DNA of 64,000 nucleotides from the NCBI GenBank assembly GCA_025358025.1, contig JANYKW010000038.1, positions 1 through 64,000 on the forward strand, written 5' to 3'. This DNA is from Bacteroidia bacterium. Lineage in GTDB: Bacteria; Bacteroidota; Bacteroidia; Bacteroidales; Prolixibacteraceae. Position 1 is the stretch's first letter, and each line of letters opens with the position of its first letter. Below, piece after piece: positions 46,219-54,798 of the stretch. A program made the position numbers and the translations under genes. Below the pieces are notes generated by a model. It worked only from the letters and a program-made list of their open reading frames with translations. It made no database searches and was not told where the DNA came from.

Positions 46219-48137
46219 AAGTCCGTCCTTTGCAATGAACTCAGCCTTTGCCGTTCTGCTTTCAGAGATAATTTCTTTCTTTTTAGCGTCCCCAGGTACC
46301 AGACGGACTTCAGTGGAGGAACAGGAGCACCAACAGGTAAACTGACAGAATTACAGTGTGGGACGTCAACTCCGCAGGATAACTGTATGATCAGTCCGGA
46401 GCTCTGATCAGTGGAAAAGGTTTTAAAAGGGCTGTATTCCAGAAATGGAAAATCAAATTGAGTAGACCTGTAAGAAATCAGGGTTGTCTTGTTGACAGAA
46501 ATAGGAACAAACAGCATGTCGTTGATCCTTTTCCTTCCATAAAATGAAATGCCAACTTCTCTTCCCAGTATAAACTGGAACCTGCCAATATGCGTAGATA
46601 TCCCTGACTGCCAAGGTATTACACCTCCATTGCCGGCAATCACAGCCATCTTTGCTGCTTCCTTCGGAGCTATAAGCATCAGTAGCGGCGCCCCGATCAG
46701 CAGATCACCCGGAATTAACCAAAAAGGCATACGAATTCTGAAGCCATAGGCTGATCTGGCAGGAATAGCCGAAGTTAATGAACTGGGTGAAAATGCCTCA
46801 TCCATATTTCTGAACTGATTGGAGGATGCCCCATCCTGTTTCCAACCTGCCTGCACAAAAACCAGCCCATCCCCTGCCTGGTTCAGCACCCCATCCAACC
46901 CCAGCCCAAATCTGACGTTAGCTTCAATTCCGGCATTTGTACCGGTATTTGTTTGCTGTTCACCAAATCCACCAAAAACAATGGAACCATTCAGTGCGGA
47001 AGAAGCACCAACGAACATTCCGATTTCAGAACGAAACCTGGGCAGTTCTCCCAATCCTGTTGCAAGTCCGGGGACAGGACTCTTAACCACAGTCTCCGCC
47101 ATTAATCCTTTCTCTATATTACAGTAAGGCATGTAATTGTTTTTGCAAACATTGAATGTATCCGGATGATTTACGAGAGCCCCTGGATCGTCCTTGTAAT
47201 CTATCTTCAATTTTCCACTGGCAGCATTGAGGAGTTGTTCAAGGCTTAAGCGAACAGACTCGGATGCTACTTCCGCATCCTGCGGACGCATATAGGCATC
47301 ACCCATAATGATCATTGTGCGGTTGTCCCAGGTGACCACCTCCAGCCCCCTTTCGTTGTAATAATCATGGGTGCCTTTTCTCACGGCCGCAGATCCCCAG
47401 GTTCCTGCAGTATGTCCTGAGGCAAAAACATCTTCAAGAAAGTGAATTGCAAAGGCTTCATCGGCCAAAATGGCTAAAGTCAGGGATGACCTATCCCCTT
47501 CCGATAAATTCTCACTGGCATATCTGGTTGCCTTCTTCAAAGCACTTACATGGAACCATGAATAGGCACCGAGGGCATTCAGCTCAGTCCCTTTCGCTAT
47601 GCATGCACTAAAATATTCCCTGGCATCTGTATCTACATCGGGACGAGCCAGGAGAAAATGTACATTATTTGATCCTGCCCTGGTGGCATATTCACGATCT
47701 GCTCTTTGGAACCGGAGGTCTGAATTGCGGATTGCATTTACGTGCTGACCTTCGTTTTTTGAGGAAGCAATGTCAATTTTCAGCTGGGCTGCGATATCTG
47801 CCACTTTTAATATCCATTCAGTATCCAGAACATTGTGAAGCAAATTTGCAGGGGAGGTACTATGATCTGCTGAAATTCCAGGCCAGGCAGCAAAATCAAG
47901 CTGAGCCGGGTTCGTATTTTGTCCAGGATCAATGACAGATTGAGTAAGTCTTTGAGCATAAGACATTCTGGCAGAAAACCATATCTTGTCCAGTTCGGCA
48001 CGGTATTCCGGACTGAGTTTCCGGATGGAAAGCAGCGTAATATCCCTGTGCTCAGGATAAAGCCATGCAAAAGAATTAATTGCTTCCAGTAATAAACTGC
48101 CTAAAAGCAATGCTCTGAAGACCAAGTTTATTCTCAT
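46215..48137 (-). CDS. Zinc-phospholipase-like N-domain plus predicted outer membrane barrel
   Basis: 640 aa with a signal peptide (LVFRALLLGSLLLEAINSFAW). The mature start WLYPEHRDITLLSIRKL, with HFLEDVFASGHTAGTWG and HDYYNERGLEVVTW, resembles zinc-dependent phospholipase C/S1-P1 nuclease folds (N-terminal Trp plus His/Asp ligands). From about residue 365 on, alternating strands such as IGMFVGASSALNGSIVFGGFG, VFVQAGWKQ, AYGFRIRMPFWL and QFILGREVGISFYGRK look like an outer membrane beta-barrel. I know no named family for this combination. It overlaps the SYLF gene by 4 bp (ATGA), so the two are coupled. The last about 40 residues are Lys/Arg-rich. Confidence 0.72.
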   Translation of the reverse strand: MRINLVFRALLLGSLLLEAINSFAWLYPEHRDITLLSIRKLSPEYRAELDKIWFSARMSYAQRLTQSVIDPGQNTNPAQLDFAAWPGISADHSTSPANLLHNVLDTEWILKVADIAAQLKIDIASSKNEGQHVNAIRNSDLRFQRADREYATRAGSNNVHFLLARPDVDTDAREYFSACIAKGTELNALGAYSWFHVSALKKATRYASENLSEGDRSSLTLAILADEAFAIHFLEDVFASGHTAGTWGSAAVRKGTHDYYNERGLEVVTWDNRTMIIMGDAYMRPQDAEVASESVRLSLEQLLNAASGKLKIDYKDDPGALVNHPDTFNVCKNNYMPYCNIEKGLMAETVVKSPVPGLATGLGELPRFRSEIGMFVGASSALNGSIVFGGFGEQQTNTGTNAGIEANVRFGLGLDGVLNQAGDGLVFVQAGWKQDGASSNQFRNMDEAFSPSSLTSAIPARSAYGFRIRMPFWLIPGDLLIGAPLLMLIAPKEAAKMAVIAGNGGVIPWQSGISTHIGRFQFILGREVGISFYGRKRINDMLFVPISVNKTTLISYRSTQFDFPFLEYSPFKTFSTDQSSGLIIQLSCGVDVPHCNSVSLPVGAPVPPLKSVWYLGTLKRKKLSLKAERQRLSSLQRTDL

Positions 48138-48444
48138 CGTATAGAAAATTAATATTCAAAGATAGGAAATTCAAAACTGTTTAAATTGGGTCTGCCGGTA
48201 AAACCGGACTAAAAACCACCATAAACCTGGTATCATTGAATCATTTAAGCCGCTTTGAGTTATTAAGGTAAGTATGAGGCAATTATTGTAAATGGCACCG
48301 GGTGATCAATTCTGCAAGTGTTCCAGTTTAAGACAGGCTTTCTGTTAAAAAATATTAAATAAGAATGATTACGCATATTCTTCATGATTCCTTCATAGTC
48401 GCAGCAATATGTTTGACCTGTAAAACAATTTAAAAAAGTCGATT
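48138..48444. other. Intergenic region with a solitary IS-type end
   Basis: 307 bp between divergent genes. It holds an IS-end-like segment (48276-48330) and presumably the promoters of both flanking genes; no gene is visible. Confidence 0.5.
48276..48330. repeat. IS21-type terminal-repeat relic (copy 1)
   Basis: The phrase ATTATTGTAAATGG...CCGGGTGATCAATTC..TGTTCCA aligns well with the segment at 56391-56440 (ATTACTGTAAATAG...GTGGTCAATTTGG...TGTCCA). Solitary GGGTGGTCAAT-type motifs are typical of the multiple terminal repeats of IS21-family elements. No transposase is nearby. Confidence 0.4.
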
Positions 48445-48726
48445 ATGAAAAAGTTAGTTATGTTTTTAAGCCTCGCTCTGATTTTGGGAGTAGTTTCCGT
48501 GAATGCTCAGACCTCCAAACCAGAGGTTAAAAAAGTCCCTGCAAAAACTGAAGCAGCTAAACCAGCCGCTACGGCTGCAAAACCTGCTGCTACAACAGAT
48601 GCTAAGCCTGCAAATGCGGCTGCTAAGCCTGCAGCAAAACCTGCAACTCATGCTGCAAAACCTGCACCTCATGCTGCACATTCTGCCGCAGCTCCAGCTG
48701 CAAAGCCTGCTCCGGCAAAAAAATAA
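48445..48726 (+). CDS. Exported Ala/Pro/Lys-rich low-complexity protein
   Basis: 93 aa: a clear signal peptide (MKKLVMFLSLALILGVVSVNAQ) followed by a chain of about ten AAKPA-type repeats with His near the end (ATHAAKPAPHAAHSAAAPAAKPAP). No domain is visible; it is probably unstructured and positively charged. Similar short AKP-rich exported proteins are found in Bacteroidota with unknown role, perhaps binding anionic cell-wall or lipid components. It is monocistronic: an intrinsic terminator starts 18 bp after the stop. Confidence 0.8.
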   Translation: MKKLVMFLSLALILGVVSVNAQTSKPEVKKVPAKTEAAKPAATAAKPAATTDAKPANAAAKPAAKPATHAAKPAPHAAHSAAAPAAKPAPAKK

Positions 48727-48743
48727 TTTTTCGTGGACAATTG

Positions 48744-48774
48744 AAAAACCGCTGGATTTTTCGGCGGTTTTTTT
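48744..48774 (+). terminator. Intrinsic terminator after the Ala/Pro/Lys-rich gene
   Basis: A 9-bp stem (AAAAACCGC / GCGGTTTTT), an 11-nt loop and a T run reaching 48774. Confidence 0.9.
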
Positions 48775-48869
48775 ATGATCAAATAATTAAAAATTAAATA
48801 CAAATATGGAAATGGTTGAATAATGATTTTTGTACCGGAAATGAATTTTACTGAATTTATTGAAGTGAA

Positions 48870-49409
48870 TCAGGTGAAAACGAAAAATCCGTCCAGGAAA
48901 AAGAAAAGCCCTATAACTCCGAAAAGTAAACCACAAATCCAGACAAATCTTTTTTTAGAAAGCGTAGCAATGGAAGAGAGCAAGATTGAGATCTGCAGGA
49001 AAATAATCCCGATCCCGAATTTATCGGAATGGGTCTTACTTTCATCTCGCAACTTTTCAAAACTGGTTGCTACCTTAGTGATTTCTTCCTTTTCTTCTTC
49101 ATATTTTTTCACCTTAAGCTCATATTCTGCAGCCATTTCATTGTATTTCCTGATCAAAGAGTCCTTGCCTTTTTGTTTTTCAAGTGATGCTACTTGTAAC
49201 TCAAGGTTTTCTCTTCGCATGTCGTACAAATAACTTTTGATGCTTTTACTTTGATAAAATGCCCATTGGTCACTTGCTTTTGTTTGATTAAGAAGGCTTC
49301 TTGTGCTATAGCCACCACCTTTAAAAGTGGACAAGGTTGCAAGTACTGCTATAAGTACCGTCGAAATAGCCATATAGGTCATCCATCTTTCTTTTTTCTC
49401 TTCTGACAT
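48870..49409 (-). CDS. DUF4337-type membrane protein
   Basis: 179 aa. An N-terminal helix (YMAISTVLIAVLATLSTF) follows MSEEKKERW; then NQTKASDQWAFYQSKSIKSYLYDMRRE is the DUF4337 signature, a coiled coil (about 70-125; EMAAEYELKVKKYEEEKEEITKVA) and a C-terminal pair of membrane helices (IIFLQISILLSSIATL, FVWICGLLFGVIGLFFFL). Role unknown. It is divergent from the cytochrome gene, with 50 bp between, and likely shares that promoter region. Confidence 0.85.
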   Translation of the reverse strand: MSEEKKERWMTYMAISTVLIAVLATLSTFKGGGYSTRSLLNQTKASDQWAFYQSKSIKSYLYDMRRENLELQVASLEKQKGKDSLIRKYNEMAAEYELKVKKYEEEKEEITKVATSFEKLRDESKTHSDKFGIGIIFLQISILLSSIATLSKKRFVWICGLLFGVIGLFFFLDGFFVFT

Positions 49410-49459
49410 AGTATTTAATTTAAGTGTGATATTGATAACAATTATAGTAACTTAATAGA

Positions 49460-49798
49460 ATGAAAATGAACAATCTTTCAAGAAAAATTTTTCGTTTAAC
49501 CAGGCCACTTTTTTTCGCCTCAATTCTATTTGCAGGCTGTAGCAAAAGTCTGACAACCAATACAGATTCCTTGTATGTCCCTGTAGCAGCAGATGCGACC
49601 CCCAATGCCACGCTGGCTGATTTACAGACAGGCAGAACAATTTTCATCAACAGTTGCGGGAGATGCCATAATCTGTATTCACCGGATAGTTATTCTGCAT
49701 CGAATTGGAAATCCATCATACCGACAATGGCTCCCAGGGCAGGATTGTCATCAGCAAACACGATTTTGGTTACCAAATATGTGACGAAAGGAAATTAA
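49460..49798 (+). CDS. Small cytochrome c lipoprotein
   Basis: 112 aa with a lipoprotein signal (LFFASILFAGCSK). One heme-binding CxxCH motif (FINSCGRCHNLYSPDSY) and a possible axial Met further on (IIPTMAPRAGLS). It would sit in the periplasm or on the outer membrane as an electron carrier. An ATG two codons downstream (49466) is an equally good start. It leads a tight + strand series with DUF1003 (11 bp) and patatin (22 bp), so all three may be one operon; why a cytochrome heads a lipid-related operon is unclear. Confidence 0.85.
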   Translation: MKMNNLSRKIFRLTRPLFFASILFAGCSKSLTTNTDSLYVPVAADATPNATLADLQTGRTIFINSCGRCHNLYSPDSYSASNWKSIIPTMAPRAGLSSANTILVTKYVTKGN

Positions 49799-49809
49799 TA
49801 AATTAAACT

Positions 49810-50523
49810 ATGAAAACCTTCTTAAGCGATTTCTCAAAAAAAGAATATCCCATTTCTGAAAAAGTTTCTGCCAACACCATCAGGCATTCTATACTAAATT
49901 TAATACAGGAAGATAATCCGCAATTTACGCACGACGGCAATCTTTCTCTCAGTGAATTAAAATATTACAGGAGGAAAGCGATATCGGATTACATGACCAA
50001 CGAAATCGGAGAGCTGTCTGAAACAGAACAAGCAGTGCTGACCTCTCTCACCGATAATAAAACAATTACAGATAAATTGGAAGGAGAGGAAAGACAAATC
50101 CTAACTTTCGGACAACGGATTGCAGACAAGGTAGCTTCCTTTGGAGGCAGTTGGACCTTTATCATTTCATTTGGCGTATTTATTTTTATCTGGATATGCG
50201 CCAACATATATTGGCTTGCCAACAAGGGTTTTGACCCCTATCCCTTTATTCTTTTAAATCTGATCTTGTCGTGTCTGGCAGCATTGCAGGCACCCGTTAT
50301 CATGATGAGTCAGAACCGCCAGGAAGAAAAAGACAGGGATCGGTCAAAGAAAGATTATTTGATTAATCTCAAATCGGAGTTGGAAATCAGAACGCTTCAT
50401 GAAAAGGTTGACCATTTCATTATGGATCAGTACGATGAACTGACTGAAATTCAGAGGGAACAAATGGAGAAGCTAAACTTTCTGATACGGCTTGCAGAGG
50501 CAAACCCAAAGCAGGGACGATGA
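49810..50523 (+). CDS. DUF1003 membrane protein
   Basis: 237 aa. The central block GQRIADKVASFGGSWTFIISFGVFIFIWICANIYWLA and GFDPYPFILLNLILSCLAALQAPVIMMSQNRQEEKDR is the DUF1003 signature with two membrane helices. A soluble N-terminal part (about 1-95) and a C-terminal coiled coil (EIRTLHEKVDHFIMDQYDELTEI) flank it. DUF1003 proteins are widespread and of unknown function. The gene is 11 bp after the cytochrome and 22 bp before a patatin-like phospholipase. Confidence 0.92.
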   Translation: MKTFLSDFSKKEYPISEKVSANTIRHSILNLIQEDNPQFTHDGNLSLSELKYYRRKAISDYMTNEIGELSETEQAVLTSLTDNKTITDKLEGEERQILTFGQRIADKVASFGGSWTFIISFGVFIFIWICANIYWLANKGFDPYPFILLNLILSCLAALQAPVIMMSQNRQEEKDRDRSKKDYLINLKSELEIRTLHEKVDHFIMDQYDELTEIQREQMEKLNFLIRLAEANPKQGR

Positions 50524-50545
50524 ATAACTCTAAATTGCTATTGCT

Positions 50546-51628
50546 ATGGGAAAAGGTATTATCAGGATAATTACCGGAGTAACTGCCGGAATTCTCGTTT
50601 TTACCTTATTTACTTCGATGGCTATCTTCGGGATTCAGCACAAAGCCAAGAAGGTTGATCCCTTCCCTGAGAGAAGGGGAACTGCCATTCTCCTGACCGG
50701 AGCTGCCGCCCGCATTCCCCAGGAGGCAGCTTTGCTGGAGGAGTTGTACAACAGAGGGTTGTTGAAAGATGTTGTTTTTATTGCGGGTGTCAGCTCCGGC
50801 GCGCTCAATGCTGTAATGCTCAATGCCATCTTAAGTGGTAAACTCACGTGGTCTGAGTACAAGGAAATCTTGTTCGGATTGAAGAACAGTGATATTTTCA
50901 TTCAGACCGGCAAGAAAAAACTTCCTGTAAATTCCAATCCGGAAAGAATGCTGTTCAAAAGGATTGTAGAAGATATGCTGGGATATCACAAGATTGGCGA
51001 CCTGCCTATTGTGACGGCAATCTCTATAACTGACCTAAAGGAACTGGATCTAAAGAAAAAAGTTTACAGGATGTGCAGCAGAAAAATTAATGCGGAATCG
51101 GATACAACTTTAAGCCTGGTTGATATCATGATGGCTACCTCTGCTTTCCCGTTTGCTTTTCCTGCGGTAAGAATTGGCCATGTAAAGACCATCCCTGATA
51201 CAGAATATGTAGACGGTGGAGCCGGGGATGACCATGTCCCTTACCATGCCTTACATGAATTTGAAAAATCGAGGGGAATTGGTGTGGAACGGGTATACGT
51301 CGTAAGCAGGAAAAAAGATAGTATCCCTGAAATGAGTGAGGAGTTAAAGATTCTGGGAATAGACGACAAAGGAAGATTTGATAAACATGGAATTTCACTG
51401 GACAATATGCTTATGAAAGGGATTATCAAAAGACTGGAGTCTTATGCATCGGAGTCTCCTGAAATGGTTGACAGAACTTTTGTCTATATTCCAGACTTTA
51501 AAGAATATTTTCTTATGTTCAATTTCGGAAAACTGAGGGAGCAATACACGCTCACTTCCAACTGGGCGAAGACAAATAATCCGGTTCCTCTTAAAGATTT
51601 CTTGTTGTCTCGTAATTTTAAAAAATAG
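50546..51628 (+). CDS. Patatin-like phospholipase
   Basis: 360 aa with an N-terminal hydrophobic helix (IITGVTAGILVFTLFTSMAIFG) that may anchor it. Patatin marks: an oxyanion-type LLTGAAARIPQEAALLEELYNRGL, nucleophile Ser in FIAGVSSGALNAVMLNAIL and the dyad Asp in EYVDGGAGDDHVPYHAL. The usual GGG(x)R oxyanion loop is changed to TGAAAR here, so substrate range may be unusual. It would hydrolyse membrane lipids. It is the last gene of the cytochrome-DUF1003-patatin series. Confidence 0.85.
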   Translation: MGKGIIRIITGVTAGILVFTLFTSMAIFGIQHKAKKVDPFPERRGTAILLTGAAARIPQEAALLEELYNRGLLKDVVFIAGVSSGALNAVMLNAILSGKLTWSEYKEILFGLKNSDIFIQTGKKKLPVNSNPERMLFKRIVEDMLGYHKIGDLPIVTAISITDLKELDLKKKVYRMCSRKINAESDTTLSLVDIMMATSAFPFAFPAVRIGHVKTIPDTEYVDGGAGDDHVPYHALHEFEKSRGIGVERVYVVSRKKDSIPEMSEELKILGIDDKGRFDKHGISLDNMLMKGIIKRLESYASESPEMVDRTFVYIPDFKEYFLMFNFGKLREQYTLTSNWAKTNNPVPLKDFLLSRNFKK

Positions 51629-52195
51629 TTTTTGGGGAGGTAGCTGAGAATCAAAATGGCCGTTGAAAACCCTGTCGGATTTCCTGAGGCAGTATTTTCA
51701 ATATAATAATTAGTTCCTGACTTCCGGATGCTTAAATATTAAAACCTCTTCCTCATCCGCTAAATCTATATCCAATATAAAGGCTGTTTGCAGGAATTTA
51801 AGAAAGATCTACACGGTTTCCGACCATGAGCAGGCATGATAGCTCTTGAAGTCTTCGGAGGACAGTGGGACCAAAATATAAAGAGATTAAGCTTTGCTGG
51901 GAAGCAGACTGCGTTTAACTGGAAAGCAATACAGAGGGAACTGATGGGGTATTTGGTCTGTCAGAAGTGAAAGGTTGAGATTATTTTTGCACTTCCTTTC
52001 CCGAATTTGTACAACGTGTTCCGCAATACATGATCGCATCCTACTTAGAACTTACACATGAATAAGTGAGTGAGTTGCGAAAGAAAAAATTTTATTTGAC
52101 ATTTCTTAAACCAGCTTATTTTTTTGACTCATATAATTAATCATATTTGCAGTTGAAAAACTGATTGATTTACAAATATTAAAGAAATAAACGTC
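51629..52195. other. 567-bp stretch without supported gene
   Basis: A short open reading at 51836-51970 (44 codons; ALEVFGGQWDQNIKRL...) looks somewhat protein-like, but I cannot assign it. A TTAATCATAT-type motif lies at its right end before a decayed winged-helix gene. No terminator hairpin is obvious after the patatin gene. Confidence 0.4.
52137..52147. promoter_or_regulatory. ATTAATCATAT motif, copy 1
   Basis: Identical to 54147-54157 upstream of the CobW gene. It lies 49 bp before the winged-helix pseudogene that precedes the flavin-binding gene. A shared regulator site is possible but unproved. Confidence 0.3.
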
Positions 52196-52371
52196 ATGGA
52201 TGTAAAAGAACAAGTATTGCTAGCAATGAAAAAGGCAGGTGTTCCTTTAAATGCCGGAAAAATCGTTGAATTAACCAACTTGACCGCAAGGAGGTAGATA
52301 AAGCAATGACTGCACTGAAAACTGAGGGAACTATTGTGTCTCCCCAAAGGTGTTTTTGGCAACCAAAATAA
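52196..52371 (+). pseudogene. Small winged-helix regulator, one-base frameshift
   Basis: The frame from ATG 52196 reads MDVKEQVLLAMKKAGVPLNAG followed by KIVELTNL and then fails; in the next frame it continues [21 protein letters not shown] and QRCFWQPK before TAA. Together they give the complete roughly 58-residue winged helix of a known small-regulator type, whose end normally reads SPKRC. The 173-base distance between start and stop shows the loss of one base, probably G in TTGGACC. The flavin-binding gene follows after 42 bp. Confidence 0.7.
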
Positions 52372-52413
52372 ATTTATCCAACAAATGTGTCCCAAATTTA
52401 AAAGTTTTCGAAA

Positions 52414-52800
52414 ATGAGTGAAAATAAAATATTATCTGAGAAATTTCTGGAAGTTTTGAAACATGAGGGTGTTGTTTCAATCACTTCGTGGGGTGTAGAA
52501 ACGCACGTTGTGAATACCTGGAATTCGTATCTCGTTGCTACAGAGGATGATCGTATCCTTATTCCTGCTTATGGTTTTAGAAAAACTGAGAAAAATGTAA
52601 ATATAAACAGTCATGTAATATTGACTTTAGGAACCAGGGAAGTTTTAGGGTATAAAGATTATCCGGGAACCGGGTTTCTTATCCATGGTACTGCAAAATA
52701 TTTAAGCTCGGGTGATGAATATGATATGATGAAAGATAAGTTCTCGTTTCTTACCAGGGTGCTGGAAATAACTGTTGATTCAGCTAAACAGATGTTATAG
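52414..52800 (+). CDS. Pyridoxamine-5'-phosphate-oxidase-like flavin-binding protein
   Basis: 128 aa, small split-barrel. The reading FLEVLKHEGVVSITSWGVETHVVNTWNSYL, RILIPAYGFRKTEKNVN, VILTLGTREVLGYKDYPGTGFLIHGTAKYL fits the PNPOx-like FMN-binding fold (about 130 aa). Substrate unknown; many members bind FMN or F420 and reduce small molecules. It follows a frameshifted winged-helix gene, which may have been its regulator, and ends 4 bp before the convergent CobW stop. No signal peptide. Confidence 0.8.
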   Translation: MSENKILSEKFLEVLKHEGVVSITSWGVETHVVNTWNSYLVATEDDRILIPAYGFRKTEKNVNINSHVILTLGTREVLGYKDYPGTGFLIHGTAKYLSSGDEYDMMKDKFSFLTRVLEITVDSAKQML

Positions 52801-52803
52801 TAG

Positions 52804-53886
52804 TCATGCAATCCTGTGCGTGGGGTTTGGAAAACCCGGAGAAAAGCACGAGACACATTTTTCCTGAATCGTTATACTGCCAACTGAATTCAATCGATTT
52901 ATTTCATCCACCACAAGCTGGCGTAATTTCTCAGGAGAGGACTGTATCCTAGCGTTTACAATCAAATGCACGGTTCTTGCTTCTCCTACTGTATCAAATC
53001 CCTGCCTGTTCTTTTCTGCCAAAGTTGTGAAACTGATTTTATGTGATGTATTGCTATGGGTAAGCAGGAATTTCAGATGACCAATGGGTAACTCCTCTGC
53101 GATAATAGTATTCGACAGATTGTCAATAAAATCAGACACAATTTTTAGGATAGTATTGTCATTACCGTTGAATTCGATTTCTTCATCAAGCCATGCAAGG
53201 TTAGCCTCACCTGCACCATAAATAGCATAGTCAACCTCTATTGAATTGTGTTCCATTGCATTGCCTGGCTGATTGAGGACATTGATCCAATCTAATACAG
53301 ATGCACTGCTCAGTGAATTTTGAAAAAGCAATTTTTTGGAAGGATATATTCTTTTTGCTTCACTTTTAACAGTTATGGACTCTTCAGGAGACAAAAGATC
53401 GAACTTGTTAACTACCAAAATTTCAGCCTCTTCAACTTGTTTTTCCCATATATAATTGGTCTCGGAACTAAAAGGAAGTTCAATTTTCAGCAAATGCATC
53501 AGTAACAACCTGGAGTCAACAAAACTGGAAAAGGTCACTTCTTCAATATCAGAATCCCTGTAAGTCAGTAAAGGTTTTAGCACTGTAGCAATTAAATCTG
53601 TACATGATCCAACAGTTTCAGCAAATATCACATCAGGATTTACATCGCCTTTTAAAGTATCTATTTTTGAATTAAATTCATCATAATTACAGCAAAAACA
53701 ACCTCCACTAACCTCTTCAGTGCCAATTTCTGCCTGGCTTATGAATAAGGTATCAACCAAGTAATTACCTTGGTCATTGGTAATGACGGATGTTTTTATT
53801 CCTTTGTTTAACAGTACTCTACTGGAATTTGTTATTGCAGTCGTTTTGCCGCTGCCTAAAAACCCTCCCACCAAGTGAACTTTCAT
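52804..53886 (-). CDS. CobW/COG0523-family G3E GTPase (metal chaperone)
   Basis: 360 aa. Walker A in LVGGFLGSGKTTAITNS; the CxCC metal-binding motif in EEVSGGCFCCNYDEF; the G-domain NKFD in LVVNKFDLLS; and a C-terminal CobW domain (about 220-350). COG0523 proteins deliver Zn, Co or Ni to enzymes, often under zinc limitation. The last residues (CVSCFSPGFPNP) add two more Cys. A promoter should lie beyond 53886. It could support a zinc-dependent neighbour, but none is adjacent. Confidence 0.92.
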   Translation of the reverse strand: MKVHLVGGFLGSGKTTAITNSSRVLLNKGIKTSVITNDQGNYLVDTLFISQAEIGTEEVSGGCFCCNYDEFNSKIDTLKGDVNPDVIFAETVGSCTDLIATVLKPLLTYRDSDIEEVTFSSFVDSRLLLMHLLKIELPFSSETNYIWEKQVEEAEILVVNKFDLLSPEESITVKSEAKRIYPSKKLLFQNSLSSASVLDWINVLNQPGNAMEHNSIEVDYAIYGAGEANLAWLDEEIEFNGNDNTILKIVSDFIDNLSNTIIAEELPIGHLKFLLTHSNTSHKISFTTLAEKNRQGFDTVGEARTVHLIVNARIQSSPEKLRQLVVDEINRLNSVGSITIQEKCVSCFSPGFPNPTHRIA

Positions 53887-54146
53887 AGTATTATGTTTGA
53901 GATTTAATCAATTAACTATATTTTCTTATCCTTCAGCGCTTTTCTATGGAGTCATCCCTGGAGCAATCACCTGACACAAAAAGGACCATCATGGCTGGTT
54001 GAACGACAAAATGAATAAATATGGAAGCCAATGTTCCCGGCACTTTTCCAATAAATTTCTTTCAATATCTTCCTGTTTTCAAGCTTATGAAAGGATTTCT
54101 ATTGAAGAAATTATCTCTTTTATGATATTAAATAGTTTCCAAAGAT

Positions 54147-54180
54147 ATTAATCATATGTCAAATATTAAATATGATTTAA
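54147..54180. promoter_or_regulatory. ATTAATCATAT motif with an imperfect inverted copy
   Basis: ATTAATCATAT at 54147-54157 is followed by AAATATGATTTAA (54168-54180), an imperfect inverted copy. The 11-mer is identical to 52137-52147. It lies 260 bp upstream of the CobW start and may be a regulator site, but distance and AT-richness make it uncertain. Confidence 0.3.
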
Positions 54181-54255
54181 GTTACAGCTAATCAAAAGGA
54201 AATTGTCGGATGATTACAGCTGATCATCATTAACTCCATCTGCTCCGGATATCAT

Positions 54256-54401
54256 TTAGAAACTGTTTAAAACTTGAAATTACACCCAAAATCAAAAAAA
54301 ATACCCAAGCCCTAAAGGGTGTTTTTTTGATTTTTTGGGCTCCCTTCAGGGTTCGGGGTAACCCTAAAAATCAAAATGAATGAAATTTAAACAGTTTCTT
54401 A
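54256..54401. mobile_element. 140-bp MITE with TTA target duplication
   Basis: Terminal inverted repeats GAAACTGTTTAAA (54259-54271) and TTTAAACAGTTTC (54386-54398) are exact over 13 bp. Both are flanked by a direct TTA (54256-54258, 54399-54401), a 3-bp duplication fitting TNA targets of some IS5-family elements. The inside holds a hairpin (AATC-A tract-ACCC / GGGTG-T tract-GATT) and no open frame. The family of the parent transposase is inference. Confidence 0.8.
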
Positions 54402-54798
54402 GTTTTGACCTACAATGTCCCCCACCTCTGGCTTTCACCTGATGAGCTTCTCAAGAAGGAAAAAGAACCAACTGGAAAAGGAAATTCAGAAATTTTAGCC
54501 TGAGTTGAATGCCGGGCCTCTTTGCAGCGTTGTAAAATCCCCGCAGCCAATAATTCCCCCACTATTTTCTTACATGATCATTTTCCTCCAATCATTCCCC
54601 AAATAAATTCATTACGAAAATTCATCTTACAATATCAATATTATGTTAAAATAATTTGGAAAAATGAGAAAAAATAACTAAACTTCTAGGTAAATAATTT
54701 TTTAGAAAATTGTCTCAGACTATTAACAGATGCACAGTTTTAAAATTTTGATGGTTTATCCCAAATAGCCCGATTCATTCTGGAGTTTTAAAAATGCG

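Larger units (their letters stand above)
53887..54729. other. 843-bp non-coding stretch
   Basis: Holds the CobW upstream region with the second ATTAATCATAT motif, a 140-bp MITE (54259-54398) and an AT-rich segment leading to the radical SAM gene. No gene or RNA is recognised. Confidence 0.55.

Noticed and set aside
46819-47127. Plus-strand Pro/Ser-rich reading opposite the barrel protein
   Set aside because: It is antisense to a long gene with signal peptide and domain motifs; codon pattern is shadow-like.
48466-48778. Other-frame readings over the AKP-rich gene
   Set aside because: They are Leu/Gln- or Cys/Arg-rich products of a repetitive gene read out of frame.
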